Assembly (NCBI GenBank): GCA_022826345.1
Contig: JAJDVB010000106.1
Location: 67,410-131,409 of the forward strand
Length of the DNA stretch: 64,000 bases
Direction: 5' to 3'
Source of the DNA: Alphaproteobacteria bacterium
GTDB taxonomy: Bacteria; Pseudomonadota; Alphaproteobacteria; UBA828
In this document: positions 1-9,149 of the stretch, one piece after another
How positions within the stretch are numbered: the first letter of the stretch is position 1
How the letters are laid out: every line of letters starts with the position of its first letter
Position numbers and translations under genes: made by a program
The notes under the pieces: model-generated
The model's database searches: none
What the model was told of the DNA's origin: nothing
What the model saw: the letters and a program-made list of their open reading frames with translations, nothing else

Positions 1-1
1 T

Positions 2-235
2 GCCTTGCCGGACGGGATGCACCCCATGCAGGCCGCCTTCAAGGAGCATCACGGTCTGCAATGCGGCTTCTGCACCCCCGGCATGGTGATGATGGGGATC
101 GACATCGCGAACCGCCATGAGGCGCCCGACGAGGCGACGATCCGCCGCGAGCTGGAAGGCAACCTTTGCCGCTGCACGGGCTACCACAACATCGTCGCGT
201 CGATCGCGGCCGGCGCGAGTTCGATGCGGGGCTGA
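2..235 (+). CDS. (2Fe-2S)-binding subunit of a xanthine dehydrogenase-family enzyme (5' partial)
   Basis: This is the C-terminal half of the small iron-sulfur subunit of a molybdenum hydroxylase. The reading frame is open to the left edge of the window, so the N-terminal plant-type ferredoxin domain is missing only because the sequence starts here. What is visible is the second [2Fe-2S] domain, with the paired motifs CGFCTPGM and GNLCRCTGY, which supply the four cysteines of the cluster next to the molybdopterin site. It ends 12 bp before an FAD subunit on the same strand. A second, complete small subunit lies at 1919-2401, so this one probably belongs to a separate enzyme whose large subunit, if present, is upstream. 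Family assignment is secure; the substrate cannot be inferred. Confidence 0.9.
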   Translation, partial: ALPDGMHPMQAAFKEHHGLQCGFCTPGMVMMGIDIANRHEAPDEATIRRELEGNLCRCTGYHNIVASIAAGASSMRG

Positions 236-247
236 GGGGAGGGGACG

Positions 248-1051
248 ATGTATCCGTTCACCTACCACCGGCCCGCCTCGCTGGACGACGCCAAGGCCCG
301 CCTCGCCGCGAGCGAGGACGGCCGCCCGCTCGCCGGCGGCATGAGCCTGCTCCCGACCATGCGCTTCCGCCTCGCTTCGTGCGCCGATCTGGTCGACCTC
401 AACGGCATCGAGGCGCTGGCCGGGATCGAGCGGGGTGACGGTCACGTGCGGATCGGTGCCATGACGCGGCACGCGGCGGTGGCGGAGTCGCCCGAGGTTG
501 GGAATGCGATCCCGGCGCTTGCGGCGCTCGCGGGCTCGATCGGCGACGTGCAGGTGCGCAATCGCGGCACCATCGGCGGCTCGATCTGCTTCGCCGACCC
601 GGCGGCGGACTATCCGGCCGGTCTGCTCGGCCTTGGCGCCACGGTCAACACGGACCGGCGCGCCATCGCCGCCGACGACTTCTTCACCGGGCTCTACGAG
701 ACCGCGTTGGAGGAGGGCGAGATCGTGGTTTCGGTCGATTTCCCGGTGCCCGAACGCGCGGGCTGGGCCAAGTTCGGCAACCAGGCCTCGCGCTTCGCGG
801 TCGTCGCGGTGATGGTATCGCGGTCTGCGGGCGGCTCAGTACGCCTCGCGGTGACCGGCGCCAGGTCCCACGTCTTCCGCGTGCCGGAGATGGAGCAGGC
901 GCTCGCTGCCAACTTCACCGAAGAGGCCATCGACGGCGTCGCCGTATCCAGCGAAGGGCTCAACGAGGACCTCCATGCCGATCGAGACTACCGCGCCCAC
1001 CTCGTCGGCGTGATGGCGAAGCGCGCCGTCCGCGACGCCCTCGCACGATGA
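248..1051 (+). CDS. FAD-binding medium subunit, xanthine dehydrogenase family (first copy)
   Basis: 267-residue medium (CoxM/CutM-like) subunit that holds FAD and passes electrons from the Fe-S subunit. The N-terminal PCMH-type FAD domain shows the family's LAGGMSLLPTMRFRL segment near residue 30 and the VRNRGTIGGSICFADP motif near residue 100, where TIGGS contacts the FAD pyrophosphate. The C-terminal CO-dehydrogenase flavoprotein domain fills the rest. Length is normal. It follows the partial Fe-S subunit by 12 bp, with a GGGGA-rich ribosome site before the ATG, and its stop overlaps the start of the next FAD subunit in an ATGA junction, so the two are translated together. Having two FAD subunits in a row is unusual. 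They are clearly divergent, so this is not a recent duplication. Confidence 0.92.
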   Translation: MYPFTYHRPASLDDAKARLAASEDGRPLAGGMSLLPTMRFRLASCADLVDLNGIEALAGIERGDGHVRIGAMTRHAAVAESPEVGNAIPALAALAGSIGDVQVRNRGTIGGSICFADPAADYPAGLLGLGATVNTDRRAIAADDFFTGLYETALEEGEIVVSVDFPVPERAGWAKFGNQASRFAVVAVMVSRSAGGSVRLAVTGARSHVFRVPEMEQALAANFTEEAIDGVAVSSEGLNEDLHADRDYRAHLVGVMAKRAVRDALAR

Positions 1052-1905
1052 AACCCGCTCGCTTCCGCTACCTGCGTGTCACGAGCGTGCACGACGCGCT
1101 GCAGGCGCTCGCCGACAACCCCGATGCACAAATCCTGGCGGGCGGGCAGAGCCTGATCGCCATGATGAATCTCAGGCTGGTGAAGCCCGCCTGTCTGATC
1201 GACATCAACCGGATTTCGAATATCGGCCACATCGATGAAGACGGCGACGGAGTCGCCATCGGCGCGCTGGCGCGGCACAACGACGTGAAGCACGCGCCGC
1301 TAATTCAGGCGCGCTGTCCGCTGCTGACCGAGGCTTACGAGTCGATCGCGCACCACACCGTGCGCAATCGCGGCACCCTCGGCGGCAATCTCTGCCACGC
1401 CGATCCCTCGTCGGAGACACCGGCGGTAATGATCGCGCTGGGCGCCACGCTGGAGCTGCTGAGCGTGCACGGCAAACGCGAGGTGGGGGCGGAGGACTTC
1501 TTCCTCGGCACCTACGAAACGGCGCGGCAGCAAGACGAGATGCTGACCGAAATTCGCCTTCCCGGTCGGGGTGCCGACGGCTGGGCTTTTGCCGAGATCA
1601 GCAACCGGCACGGCGACTTCGCCATCGCCGTGATCGCGACGACGCTGCGGCTCGCGAACGGGCGCTGCGAGGCGGCGCGCGTGGTGGCGAGTGGGGTCGG
1701 CGAGCATGCTGCGCGGCTCAAGCCGGCGGAGGATGCGCTCATCGGCGGGCCGATCGACGATGCGCGCCTCGAAGCTGCTGCGGCAGCGGCCGCGGGCGCG
1801 GTCGATCCGCACAGCGACAGCCACGCCGACGCAGCCTACCGGCGGGATGCCATCGCCGCCCTGACCCGGCGGACGGTGCGCCGCGCCGCCGAGCGCTGCG
1901 GCTGA
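1048..1905 (+). CDS. FAD-binding medium subunit, xanthine dehydrogenase family (second copy)
   Basis: 285-residue FAD subunit of a molybdenum hydroxylase. The N-terminal segment LAGGQSLIAMMNLRL (about residues 31-45) and the HTVRNRGTLGGNLCHADP motif (about 107-124) are the two FAD-binding hallmarks; the C-terminal flavoprotein domain follows. The start overlaps the previous gene by 4 bp (ATGA). The gap to the next Fe-S subunit is 13 bp with a purine-rich GAAGAGG site. Together with the genes at 1919 and 2398 it makes a complete medium-small-large set, so this copy is the likelier partner of the large subunit encoded here. Confidence 0.92.
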   Translation: MKPARFRYLRVTSVHDALQALADNPDAQILAGGQSLIAMMNLRLVKPACLIDINRISNIGHIDEDGDGVAIGALARHNDVKHAPLIQARCPLLTEAYESIAHHTVRNRGTLGGNLCHADPSSETPAVMIALGATLELLSVHGKREVGAEDFFLGTYETARQQDEMLTEIRLPGRGADGWAFAEISNRHGDFAIAVIATTLRLANGRCEAARVVASGVGEHAARLKPAEDALIGGPIDDARLEAAAAAAAGAVDPHSDSHADAAYRRDAIAALTRRTVRRAAERCG

Positions 1906-1918
1906 AGAGGGGCGCACC

Positions 1919-2401
1919 ATGGAGCGTGAGACGATCAGCGTCACCGTCAACGGCAGGGCCTACGAGCGCGCGGTCGAGCCGCGCCGGCTGCTCAGTGACT
2001 TCCTGCGCGAAGACCTGCGCCTCACCGGCACCCATGTCGGCTGCGAACACGGCGTCTGCGGCTCCTGCACGGTGATGATGGATGGCGTGACGGCCCGTTC
2101 CTGCCTCACCTTCGCGGTGATGGCGGACGGTGCCGAGATCGAGACCATAGAGGGGCTCGGCACGGTGGACGCGATGCACCCGGTGCAGCAGGCGTTCTGG
2201 GAGAAGCATGGCCTGCAATGCGGCTTCTGCACGCCGGGGATGCTGATGACCGCCGCCGAGCTCCTGAAGGCGAACCCCAATCCTTCGGTCGATGACATCC
2301 GGGATGCGATCTCCGGCAACCTCTGCCGCTGCACCGGGTATCAGACAATCGTGGAGTCGATCCAGCACGCGGCGCGGCTGATGCGGGAGGACGGCGCATG
2401 A
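1919..2401 (+). CDS. (2Fe-2S)-binding small subunit, xanthine dehydrogenase family
   Basis: Complete 160-residue iron-sulfur subunit with two domains. The N-terminal ferredoxin-like domain carries the motif CEHGVCGSC with a further Cys in RSCL (about residues 42-62). The C-terminal helical domain carries CGFCTPGM and GNLCRCTGY (about 101-142). These eight cysteines bind two [2Fe-2S] clusters that relay electrons from the molybdopterin centre to FAD. Its length is typical of CoxS/CutS-type subunits. It overlaps the large subunit by 4 bp (ATGA), which indicates translational coupling and a shared complex. No signal peptide is seen, so the enzyme should be cytoplasmic. Confidence 0.94.
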   Translation: MERETISVTVNGRAYERAVEPRRLLSDFLREDLRLTGTHVGCEHGVCGSCTVMMDGVTARSCLTFAVMADGAEIETIEGLGTVDAMHPVQQAFWEKHGLQCGFCTPGMLMTAAELLKANPNPSVDDIRDAISGNLCRCTGYQTIVESIQHAARLMREDGA

Positions 2402-4860
2402 GCGATCGCGGCCACATCCCCGAGAGCCGGCAGCGCGAGAAGCCCCGCGCCGACCTGCAATGGATCGGCAAGAGCATGAAGCGGGTGGAGGACCCGCGCC
2501 TCCTCGTCGGCAAGGGAATCTATGCCGACGACATCAACGTGCCGGAGATGGCGCACGCCGCCGTGCTGCGCAGCCCCCATGCCCACGCCAGGATCGTCTC
2601 CGTCGACGTGAGCAAGGCTCAGGCGCTCCCCGGCGTGCTCTGCGTGATGACCGGCGCTGACGCGGCCGAAGTCTGCGACCCGCTGCCGACGTGGGCGAGC
2701 CCGCCGGTGCTCCAGTCTGTCATCGCCGACGACCGGGTGCGCCACGTCGGCGAGGCGGTGGCGGCGGTGGCGGCGGAGGACCGCTACATTGCCGAGGACG
2801 CGTGCGACCTGATCGAGGTCGAGTACGAGCCGCTGCCCCCTGTCGTGGATCCCGAGGAAGCGCTGACATCGACGGGCGATGCCGTGCTGCACCCGGAGCG
2901 CGGAGACACCAACATCGCGCTCGAGCGCACGCTCACATTCGGGCCGGTGGAGGAGGATTTTGCCGCCGCCGACCTGGTGATCGAGCGCCGCTTCCGCTGG
3001 CCGCGCTCGGGCGGTCAGCCGCTGGAGACCGTGGGCGCGGTCGCCAGCTTCGACGAGGGCGCGGGGCGCTTCACCATCCAGTGCAACACGTCGATGTACA
3101 ACTACTGCGGCTGGATGATCGCGAGTACGCTCCGCGTCGCGCCGCACAAGCTGAACATCGTGCCGACGCTCGCGGGCGGCAGCTTCGGCAGCAAGATGTT
3201 CGTGCATAAGGTCCCGGTGCTGGCGGCGGTGCTGGCGCGCGCGACTGCCCGGCCGGTCAAGTTCATGGAAGACCGGATCGACAACACCACGAGCTGCGAC
3301 AATCACGCCTCCGACCGGGTCTATTACGCCAAGCTCGCGCTCAAGCGGGACGGCACGTTGCTCAGCCTCAAGACCCGGATCATCGACGATTACGGCGCCT
3401 ATCTGCAGTTCGGTGTCGGCCAGCACGGCAACGCGCTCTCGCAGTGCGTCGGCCCCTACCGCATCAACAGCGTCGAGGTCGATCTCGCCGCGGTGCTCAC
3501 CAACAAGTGCCAGCAGGGCGCCTATCGCGGCTTCGGCTCCGAGGTCGCGAACTTCGTCATCGAGCGGCTGGTGGACGCGGCGGCCGACGAGCTCGGCGTC
3601 GACCGGATCGCGCTCAGGCGCCAGAACTTCATCCAGCCCGACCAGTTCCCCTACTTGATTCCCACCGGGAACATGTACGACAGCGGCAACTACCAGGCGG
3701 TCCTCGACGAGACCCTGAAGCTCGCCGATGTGGAGGGCTGGCGGGCGAAGCAGGCCGAGGCGCGGGCGCAGGGGCGCTATATCGGCATCGGCGTCGCCAC
3801 CTGCCAGGAGCGGAGCGTCTTCAGCGCGACCGAGTTCTGGATGTGGAACCTGGAGCCCGGCGTCGAGTGGACCAGCTCGCCGGACGGGGTCTCGGTCAAG
3901 ATCGACCCCACCGGCAAGGCCTTCGTCACCCTGCACTCGCCCTTCTGGGGCAACAGCCCCGAGACGGTGGCAGCGCAAGTGCTGGCCGAGCAGCTCACCA
4001 TCGACCCGGCGGACATCGAGATCACCTATTCGGACACCGACCAGGGTCTCAACTCCACCGGGCCGGGCGGCAGCCGCTTCACGGTCATGGTGACCGGCGC
4101 CATCGTCGGCGCTGCGGGCAAGATCCGCGAGAAGCTGCTCCGCATCGCCGCCCACTTGATGGAGGCCGATGTCCGCGATCTCGCGCTCGAGGACGGCGCC
4201 GTGCACGTCAAGGGCGTGCCCGACATGAAGATGAGCATCGCCGAGCTCGCCGACAAGGCGCACTACTATCGGCTCAGCATGCCCGACGACCTCGACCTCA
4301 CCAGCGGGCTCGACGCGACCTACGTCTACGACCACCCGGTGACGACGCTGCCGGACCCCGACGAGCGCCACATGGGCATCTTCTATCCGATCATGGGTCA
4401 TAGCTGTCACATCCCGGTGGTCGAGGTGGATATCGAGACCGGCCAGGTGCACTTCCTCCACTACGCCGCCGTGCACGACTGCGGCACGATGGTGAACCCG
4501 ATGACGCTCGAGGGGCACATCAGGGGCGGCACGGTGAACGGCATCGGTACGGCTCTCTTCGAGGAGTTCAGCTACGACGAGGCCGGCCAGCTGACCACCG
4601 CGCTCTGGACAGACTATCTGATCCCGACGATCAAGGAGTCACCGCCGGATATCGTCGTGGGCCATGTCGAGACGCCGTCCCCCTTCACCGAATACGGCGT
4701 GAAGGGGGGCGGCGAGGGCGGGCGCATGGGCGGCCCGCCGGCGATCGCGGCCGCTATCGAGGACGCGCTCAAGCCCCTGGGCGTCACCATCGACAGCCTG
4801 CCGCTGCCGCCGAGCAAGCTCCGCGCCCTCATCCGCGAGGCTCAGGCGAGAGCAACCTGA
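2398..4860 (+). CDS. Molybdopterin-binding large subunit, xanthine dehydrogenase/aldehyde oxidase family
   Basis: 820-residue catalytic subunit that binds the molybdopterin cofactor and hydroxylates its substrate with water-derived oxygen. The N-terminal aldehyde oxidase 'hammerhead' domain covers roughly residues 30-150, followed by the two molybdopterin domains. The active-site loop QGAYRGFGSE lies near residue 373. It lacks the cysteine-bearing loop of form I CO dehydrogenase (AYRCSFR), so this is not CoxL. The catalytic glutamate is present in the GGGEGGRMGGPPA segment near residue 773. The start overlaps the small subunit (ATGA). The gene ends in an 18-bp overlap with the convergent ada-like gene. 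Substrate is unknown; aromatic, aldehyde and N-heterocyclic compounds are all possible. Confidence 0.93.
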   Translation: MSDRGHIPESRQREKPRADLQWIGKSMKRVEDPRLLVGKGIYADDINVPEMAHAAVLRSPHAHARIVSVDVSKAQALPGVLCVMTGADAAEVCDPLPTWASPPVLQSVIADDRVRHVGEAVAAVAAEDRYIAEDACDLIEVEYEPLPPVVDPEEALTSTGDAVLHPERGDTNIALERTLTFGPVEEDFAAADLVIERRFRWPRSGGQPLETVGAVASFDEGAGRFTIQCNTSMYNYCGWMIASTLRVAPHKLNIVPTLAGGSFGSKMFVHKVPVLAAVLARATARPVKFMEDRIDNTTSCDNHASDRVYYAKLALKRDGTLLSLKTRIIDDYGAYLQFGVGQHGNALSQCVGPYRINSVEVDLAAVLTNKCQQGAYRGFGSEVANFVIERLVDAAADELGVDRIALRRQNFIQPDQFPYLIPTGNMYDSGNYQAVLDETLKLADVEGWRAKQAEARAQGRYIGIGVATCQERSVFSATEFWMWNLEPGVEWTSSPDGVSVKIDPTGKAFVTLHSPFWGNSPETVAAQVLAEQLTIDPADIEITYSDTDQGLNSTGPGGSRFTVMVTGAIVGAAGKIREKLLRIAAHLMEADVRDLALEDGAVHVKGVPDMKMSIAELADKAHYYRLSMPDDLDLTSGLDATYVYDHPVTTLPDPDERHMGIFYPIMGHSCHIPVVEVDIETGQVHFLHYAAVHDCGTMVNPMTLEGHIRGGTVNGIGTALFEEFSYDEAGQLTTALWTDYLIPTIKESPPDIVVGHVETPSPFTEYGVKGGGEGGRMGGPPAIAAAIEDALKPLGVTIDSLPLPPSKLRALIREAQARAT

Positions 4861-5759
4861 TCCTGCGTGGCGTCCGGGTCTTCCGATCCGAAGTGCGCCG
4901 CCTCCCAGCCCAGCATGACGCGCTTGCGGGAGCGCCCCCACTCGTAGTTCGAGATGACGCCCGAGCGCCGGATCACCCGGTGGCAGGGGATCAGGTACGA
5001 GATCGGGTTGGCAGCGACGGCACCGCCCACTGCGCGGGCCGAGCGGGGTAGGCCCAGCGCACGCCCGAGCGCGTCGTACGAGGTAATCCGGCCGGGCGGG
5101 ATCCGCAGCAGCGCCTCCCACACCTTGAGCTGGAAGTTGGTGCCGCAAACTGCGAGCCGGAGCGGCTCGGCGGCCCCCGCCCGACGGTCATTGAAGATGC
5201 GCGCGACGATGGCTTCGGTTGCGGCCTGATCTTCGCGGAAGCGCGCGGCGGGCCAGCGGCGCTCGAACTCGGTACGGACGGCGTGGGCTTCACTCCTGTG
5301 GTCGTCGGCGAAGCCGAGAGCGCAAATGCCGCGTTCGGTCTGCCCGACGAAGCAGGGACCGAATGGGCTCGGGTGCACGCCATATGAGATATCCACGCCG
5401 TCGCCGCCTTGCTTGAAGGCGCCGGGGCTCATCGCCTCGTAGGTGACGAAGAGGTCGTGCAGCCGGGAGGGACCGGAGAGGCCAGCGTCATAGGTGGCGT
5501 CTAGGATCGAGGCGGAGGTTTCGAGCTGCGCCTTGGCGTAGTCCAGCGTCAGGAACTGGCCGAAGCGCTTGGGCGAGATGCCCGCCCAGCGGCGGAACAG
5601 GCGCTGGAAGTGATGGGGGCTGAGACCAGCCGCCTCTGCTGTTTCACCCAGCCCCGGCTGATCGCGGAAGTGCTCCTCCAGGTAGAGGATCGCGGCTTCG
5701 ATGCGGGCGTAGTCGCGCGCGTTCTGCGCGACGTCTATTGCAGTCCGTGTTGCTGTCAT
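4842..5759 (-). CDS. AraC-type regulator fused to methylated-DNA-protein cysteine methyltransferase (Ada-like)
   Basis: 305-residue fusion of a DNA-binding and a DNA-repair domain. Residues about 15-115 form an AraC-family helix-turn-helix pair (ETAEAAGLSPHHFQRLFRRW). The C-terminal half is an O6-alkylguanine-DNA alkyltransferase with the active-site motif IPCHRV, the acceptor being Cys259, preceded by the ARAVGGAVAANP DNA-binding segment. The N-terminal zinc/phosphotriester domain of E. coli Ada, which senses methylphosphotriesters, is absent, so this protein can repair O6-alkylguanine but probably switches on transcription differently. This architecture is common in alphaproteobacteria. It overlaps convergently with the large-subunit gene and lies upstream of no obvious partner. 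Confidence 0.9.
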   Translation of the reverse strand: MTATRTAIDVAQNARDYARIEAAILYLEEHFRDQPGLGETAEAAGLSPHHFQRLFRRWAGISPKRFGQFLTLDYAKAQLETSASILDATYDAGLSGPSRLHDLFVTYEAMSPGAFKQGGDGVDISYGVHPSPFGPCFVGQTERGICALGFADDHRSEAHAVRTEFERRWPAARFREDQAATEAIVARIFNDRRAGAAEPLRLAVCGTNFQLKVWEALLRIPPGRITSYDALGRALGLPRSARAVGGAVAANPISYLIPCHRVIRRSGVISNYEWGRSRKRVMLGWEAAHFGSEDPDATQDQVALA

Positions 5760-5835
5760 GGCGGCCCTCCTGAGCCGCCAATCTAGGAAGCGCGAGGACG
5801 CCCCGCCACCCGATACTTGCGCCCGCTTGCGCCGT

Positions 5836-6636
5836 CTATGTCGTGGGCGTCATCGTTACCCCATGATTGACCGGGCCGTGGCCGGTGCCGAGGCCGGGCG
5901 CCGACTCGATCGCCGCTCTGAGATAGCGGCGCGCCCGCGCGACGGCATCGACGAGGCCCATGCCCTGCGCAATCCCCGTGGCGATGGCCGAGGCCAAGGT
6001 GCAGCCCGTGCCGTGGGTGTGTCGGCTCTCGATCCTGTGCCCGTGGAAGCGCTCGATTCCGCCGGCGTGCCTCAGCAGGTCCGTGATCTCGTCAGACTCT
6101 AGGTGGCCACCCTTCACCAAGACCGCCTCGGGTCCGAGATCGTGGATTCGTTCGGCGGCGCGGGCCATGTCGTCCACCGTTGCAATGGTGAGCCCGGTCA
6201 GCCGCTCCGCCTCCGGGATATTGGGGGTGACGAGATCGGCCCGGCCGATGAGCGTGGTCTCCAACGCGCGCATGGCGGAGTCCTCGAGCAGCGAGGCCCC
6301 GCCCTTGGCCACCAGCACGGGATCGACCACCAGGGGAATGCCCTCACCGTAACGCGCGGCGGCGTCGGCGACCGCCTCGATGATGGGCGCGCTGTGGATC
6401 ATTCCGGTCTTGATACAGTCGGCGCCGATGTCGGCCAGCACGACGCGCATCTGCTCGGCTGCGAATTTCGGCGGCACGGCGTGGACGGCGTGGACCGTCT
6501 GCGTGTCCTGGGCGGTGAGTGCGGTGATGGCCGTCGCTGCGTAGCCGCCGAGCGCGGTCACGGTCTTGATGTCGGCCTGGATGCCGGCGCCGCCGCCCGA
6601 GTCCGAGCCGGCGACAATGAGCACCCGGCCCTTCAT
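5836..6636 (-). CDS. thiD: Hydroxymethylpyrimidine/phosphomethylpyrimidine kinase
   Basis: 266-residue ribokinase-fold enzyme that phosphorylates HMP and HMP-phosphate to HMP-pyrophosphate in thiamine biosynthesis. The N-terminus [18 protein letters not shown] binds substrate; [14 protein letters not shown] and the ATP-site/anion-hole motif GTGCTLASA (Gly209 to about residue 217, Cys212 near the catalytic Asp position of the family) are intact. The start overlaps the glmM stop by 4 bp (ATGA), making it the last gene of the ftsH-folP-glmM-thiD run. Within the window it links functionally to the TPP-riboswitch transporter at 31-34 kb, which should import the pyrimidine precursor. Confidence 0.95.
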   Translation of the reverse strand: MKGRVLIVAGSDSGGGAGIQADIKTVTALGGYAATAITALTAQDTQTVHAVHAVPPKFAAEQMRVVLADIGADCIKTGMIHSAPIIEAVADAAARYGEGIPLVVDPVLVAKGGASLLEDSAMRALETTLIGRADLVTPNIPEAERLTGLTIATVDDMARAAERIHDLGPEAVLVKGGHLESDEITDLLRHAGGIERFHGHRIESRHTHGTGCTLASAIATGIAQGMGLVDAVARARRYLRAAIESAPGLGTGHGPVNHGVTMTPTT

Positions 6637-8021
6637 TGCGCGGCCGCGCCGGTGTGCTCTGCCTCGGCGGCCGCGACCACCGCTTGGGCGACGTCCTCGA
6701 CCACCGCCGATACCAGTGCCTCATCGTCGCCCTCGGCCATCACGCGGATGACGGGCTCGGTGCCGGACGCGCGAATCACCAGGCGGCCATGCTCGCCGAG
6801 CCGCGCGTTGCCTTCTGCAATCGCCGCTCTGGCCCCGGCGCTCTCAAGCGCGCCGGTGTCGGCGACGCGGACGTTGCGGAGCAATTGAGGAACGGGCTCG
6901 AAGAGGCCGGTCACGTCGCTGGCGCGCCGCCCCGTCGCCGCGAGCGCCGCCAACGTCTGGAGCGCGGCCATCAAGCCGTCTCCGGTGGTCGCGTGGTCGC
7001 TCATGACGATATGGCCCGACTGCTCGCCGCCCAGGTTGAACCCGTGCTCCCGCATGTGCTCGACGACGTAGCGATCGCCGACCTGGGTGCGCTCCAGGGT
7101 GAGCCCAATGCCTCCGAGGTAGCGCTCCAGCCCCAGGTTGGACATGACGGTCGCGACCACGCCGCCGCCGCGAAGACGCCCCGTTTCGGCCCAGCTCGAC
7201 GCGATTAGCGCGAGGATGTAGTCGCCATCGATTACCGCGCCGGTCTCGTCGCAAATCACGACGCGGTCGGCGTCGCCGTCCAGCGCGATCCCGATATCAG
7301 CGCCGCGTTCCAAGACCGTGTGGGCGAGCGCGGCTGTGTCGGTCGAGCCGTAGCCCTGGTTGATGTTGAACCCATCGGGCTCAGCGCCAATCGTGATGAC
7401 TTCGGCTCCAAGTTCCCAAAGAACAGTCGGGGCCACCTTGTAGGCAGCGCCGTGGGCGCAGTCGATCACGATGCGCCTGCCTTCGAGCCCGAGCGGCTGC
7501 GGGAAGCTGTTCTTGACGAACTCGATGTAGCGGCCCTCGGCGTCGTCCAGGCGGCGCGCCCGCCCCAGCGCCGGCGGCGGCGCCAACCCGTGCGCGCCGG
7601 CTTCGACTGTTGCCTCGATGCGCGCCTCCATCTCGTCGGAAAGCTTGTGGCCGTCCGGCCCGAACAGCTTGATGCCGTTGTCGGCGAAGAGGTTGTGAGA
7701 GGCGGAGATCATCACGCCGAGATCGGCCCGGAGCGCGCGAGTCAGCATCGCCACGGCGGGCGTCGGCATGGGGCCCACCAGGATCACGTCCATGCCGACC
7801 GAAATGAAGCCGGCCGTCAGCGCCGGCTCAAACAGGTAGCCTGAAAGCCGCGTGTCCTTGCCGATAACCACGCGGTGCCGGTGGTTGCCACGCACGAAGA
7901 GGCCGCCGGCGGCAGCGCCGACCTTCATCGCGGTCTCGGCGGTCATCGGCTCCTGGTTCGCGATGCCGCGAATGCCGTCGGTCCCAAACAGCAAGCGTGG
8001 CGTCCCGCCGGCGCGACTCAC
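6633..8021 (-). CDS. glmM: Phosphoglucosamine mutase
   Basis: 462-residue alpha-D-phosphohexomutase that turns glucosamine-6-phosphate into glucosamine-1-phosphate for peptidoglycan and lipopolysaccharide precursors. The N-terminal FGTDGIRG, the phosphoserine loop ISASHN (Ser108), the metal loop DGDADR and the phosphate-binding RASGTEP near the C-terminus are all present. The longest ORF begins at 8069, but a GTG at 8019-8021 forms a GTGA overlap with the folP stop and gives the usual N-terminus a few residues before FGTDGIRG, so I prefer it. The order folP-glmM downstream of ftsH is widely conserved in proteobacteria. Confidence 0.95.
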   Translation of the reverse strand: MSRAGGTPRLLFGTDGIRGIANQEPMTAETAMKVGAAAGGLFVRGNHRHRVVIGKDTRLSGYLFEPALTAGFISVGMDVILVGPMPTPAVAMLTRALRADLGVMISASHNLFADNGIKLFGPDGHKLSDEMEARIEATVEAGAHGLAPPPALGRARRLDDAEGRYIEFVKNSFPQPLGLEGRRIVIDCAHGAAYKVAPTVLWELGAEVITIGAEPDGFNINQGYGSTDTAALAHTVLERGADIGIALDGDADRVVICDETGAVIDGDYILALIASSWAETGRLRGGGVVATVMSNLGLERYLGGIGLTLERTQVGDRYVVEHMREHGFNLGGEQSGHIVMSDHATTGDGLMAALQTLAALAATGRRASDVTGLFEPVPQLLRNVRVADTGALESAGARAAIAEGNARLGEHGRLVIRASGTEPVIRVMAEGDDEALVSAVVEDVAQAVVAAAEAEHTGAAAQ

Positions 8022-9133
8022 CGGCGTATCTCCTGTACTGCTGCCTCGGGGTCGCGAATGCCCTGCCACATCGCGAGCGCCTGGCGGGTTTCGACGACAT
8101 CGTGCACCCGCAGGATGTGGGCGCCCTCGCCGAGCGCGTGCAGTCCCGCGGCGAGCGAGCCGGGGAGCCGCTCCTTGGGTGCCTCGCCGGTGCTGAGCCG
8201 GCCGATGAAGCTCTTGCGCGATGCGCCGACGAGCAGCGGGCAGCCGAGGCCGTGGAACAGCGCAATGTCACGCAGGATTTCGAGATTGTGGCGCGCTGTC
8301 TTGCCGAAGCCGATGCCGGGGTCGACGATGATCCGCGCGCGGGGGATGCCGGAGGCCTCCGCGGCGCTCACGTATGTCGCGAGTGCATCGAACACGTCGA
8401 GGCTCGCGTCGTCGTAGCGGGGCTCGCGCTGCATCGTCTCGGGCGTGCCCTGCATGTGGGCGAGCACAACCCACGCGTCGTGTCGGGCGATGACTGCGCA
8501 GGCCTCTGGGTCGTGGCGGAGGGCGCTCATGTCGTTCACGATTCGGGCGCCTGCGGCGAGCGCGGCTTCCATCACCGTGGCGCGGCGGGTATCGACCGAG
8601 ACCAGGAGCCCGTCGCCGGCGAGTGCGCGCACCACGGGAAGCACCCGGCGCATCTCCTCTTCCTCACTGGGCGCTTGCGAGCCCGGCCGGGTCGATTCAC
8701 CACCTACGTCGATGATGTCGGCGCCGGCTGCGGCCATGGCGCGCCCGTGCGCGATCGCGTCTTCCTCGGCCGCGAAGTCGCCGCCGTCGGAGAAGCTGTC
8801 GGGCGTCACGTTGAGGACGCCCATGAGGCGCGGGCGGTCGAGCGTGAGCCCGCAGACCGGACGACGAGGCGCGCTCAGTCGGGCGCTGAGTGCGGCGATC
8901 TCGTCGACCGCGCCCGGCGCGTTCCTCTCGGCCCAGCGCGAGAGCACGGCCTGTTGCAGCCTGACCCGACGACGCGCGGGCGTGCCCCGAAAGAGCACGT
9001 CCACCAGGTCGAAGGTAAGTGCGGCGCCGGGGACCGGGTTGCAAGGCCGCAAGTAGACGTCGCCGACGCGCGGCTCCGGCAACGCGCCTTCGGCGTCTTC
9101 TCGTTCAGATTGTCTCAGAGGCACCGCCGGCAT
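8018..9133 (-). CDS. folP: Dihydropteroate synthase
   Basis: 371-residue enzyme that joins p-aminobenzoate to 6-hydroxymethyl-dihydropterin pyrophosphate in folate synthesis. The TIM-barrel core starts near residue 103 with [15 protein letters not shown], followed by GGESTRPGS and, toward the end, the GASRKSF pterin/sulfonamide-site motif. About 100 residues precede the core; this extension is seen in other alphaproteobacterial FolP proteins, and its function is not known to me. It starts 16 bp after the ftsH stop and overlaps glmM (GTGA). A folB gene and a pteridine reductase-like gene sit elsewhere in this window (47.5-48.7 kb). Confidence 0.94.
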   Translation of the reverse strand: MPAVPLRQSEREDAEGALPEPRVGDVYLRPCNPVPGAALTFDLVDVLFRGTPARRRVRLQQAVLSRWAERNAPGAVDEIAALSARLSAPRRPVCGLTLDRPRLMGVLNVTPDSFSDGGDFAAEEDAIAHGRAMAAAGADIIDVGGESTRPGSQAPSEEEEMRRVLPVVRALAGDGLLVSVDTRRATVMEAALAAGARIVNDMSALRHDPEACAVIARHDAWVVLAHMQGTPETMQREPRYDDASLDVFDALATYVSAAEASGIPRARIIVDPGIGFGKTARHNLEILRDIALFHGLGCPLLVGASRKSFIGRLSTGEAPKERLPGSLAAGLHALGEGAHILRVHDVVETRQALAMWQGIRDPEAAVQEIRR

Positions 9134-9149
9134 GGCGGACCAGCTGCGG

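Noticed and set aside
2341..4518. 725-codon minus-strand frame inside the molybdopterin subunit
   Set aside because: It is antisense to a well-supported 820-residue enzyme and its composition (His, Val, Arg, Leu-rich, no motifs) is typical of a high-GC shadow frame.
2398..4860. Aerobic CO dehydrogenase large subunit (CoxL)
   Set aside because: The active-site loop is AYRGFGSE, without the Cys of the AYRCSFR loop of true form I CO dehydrogenase.
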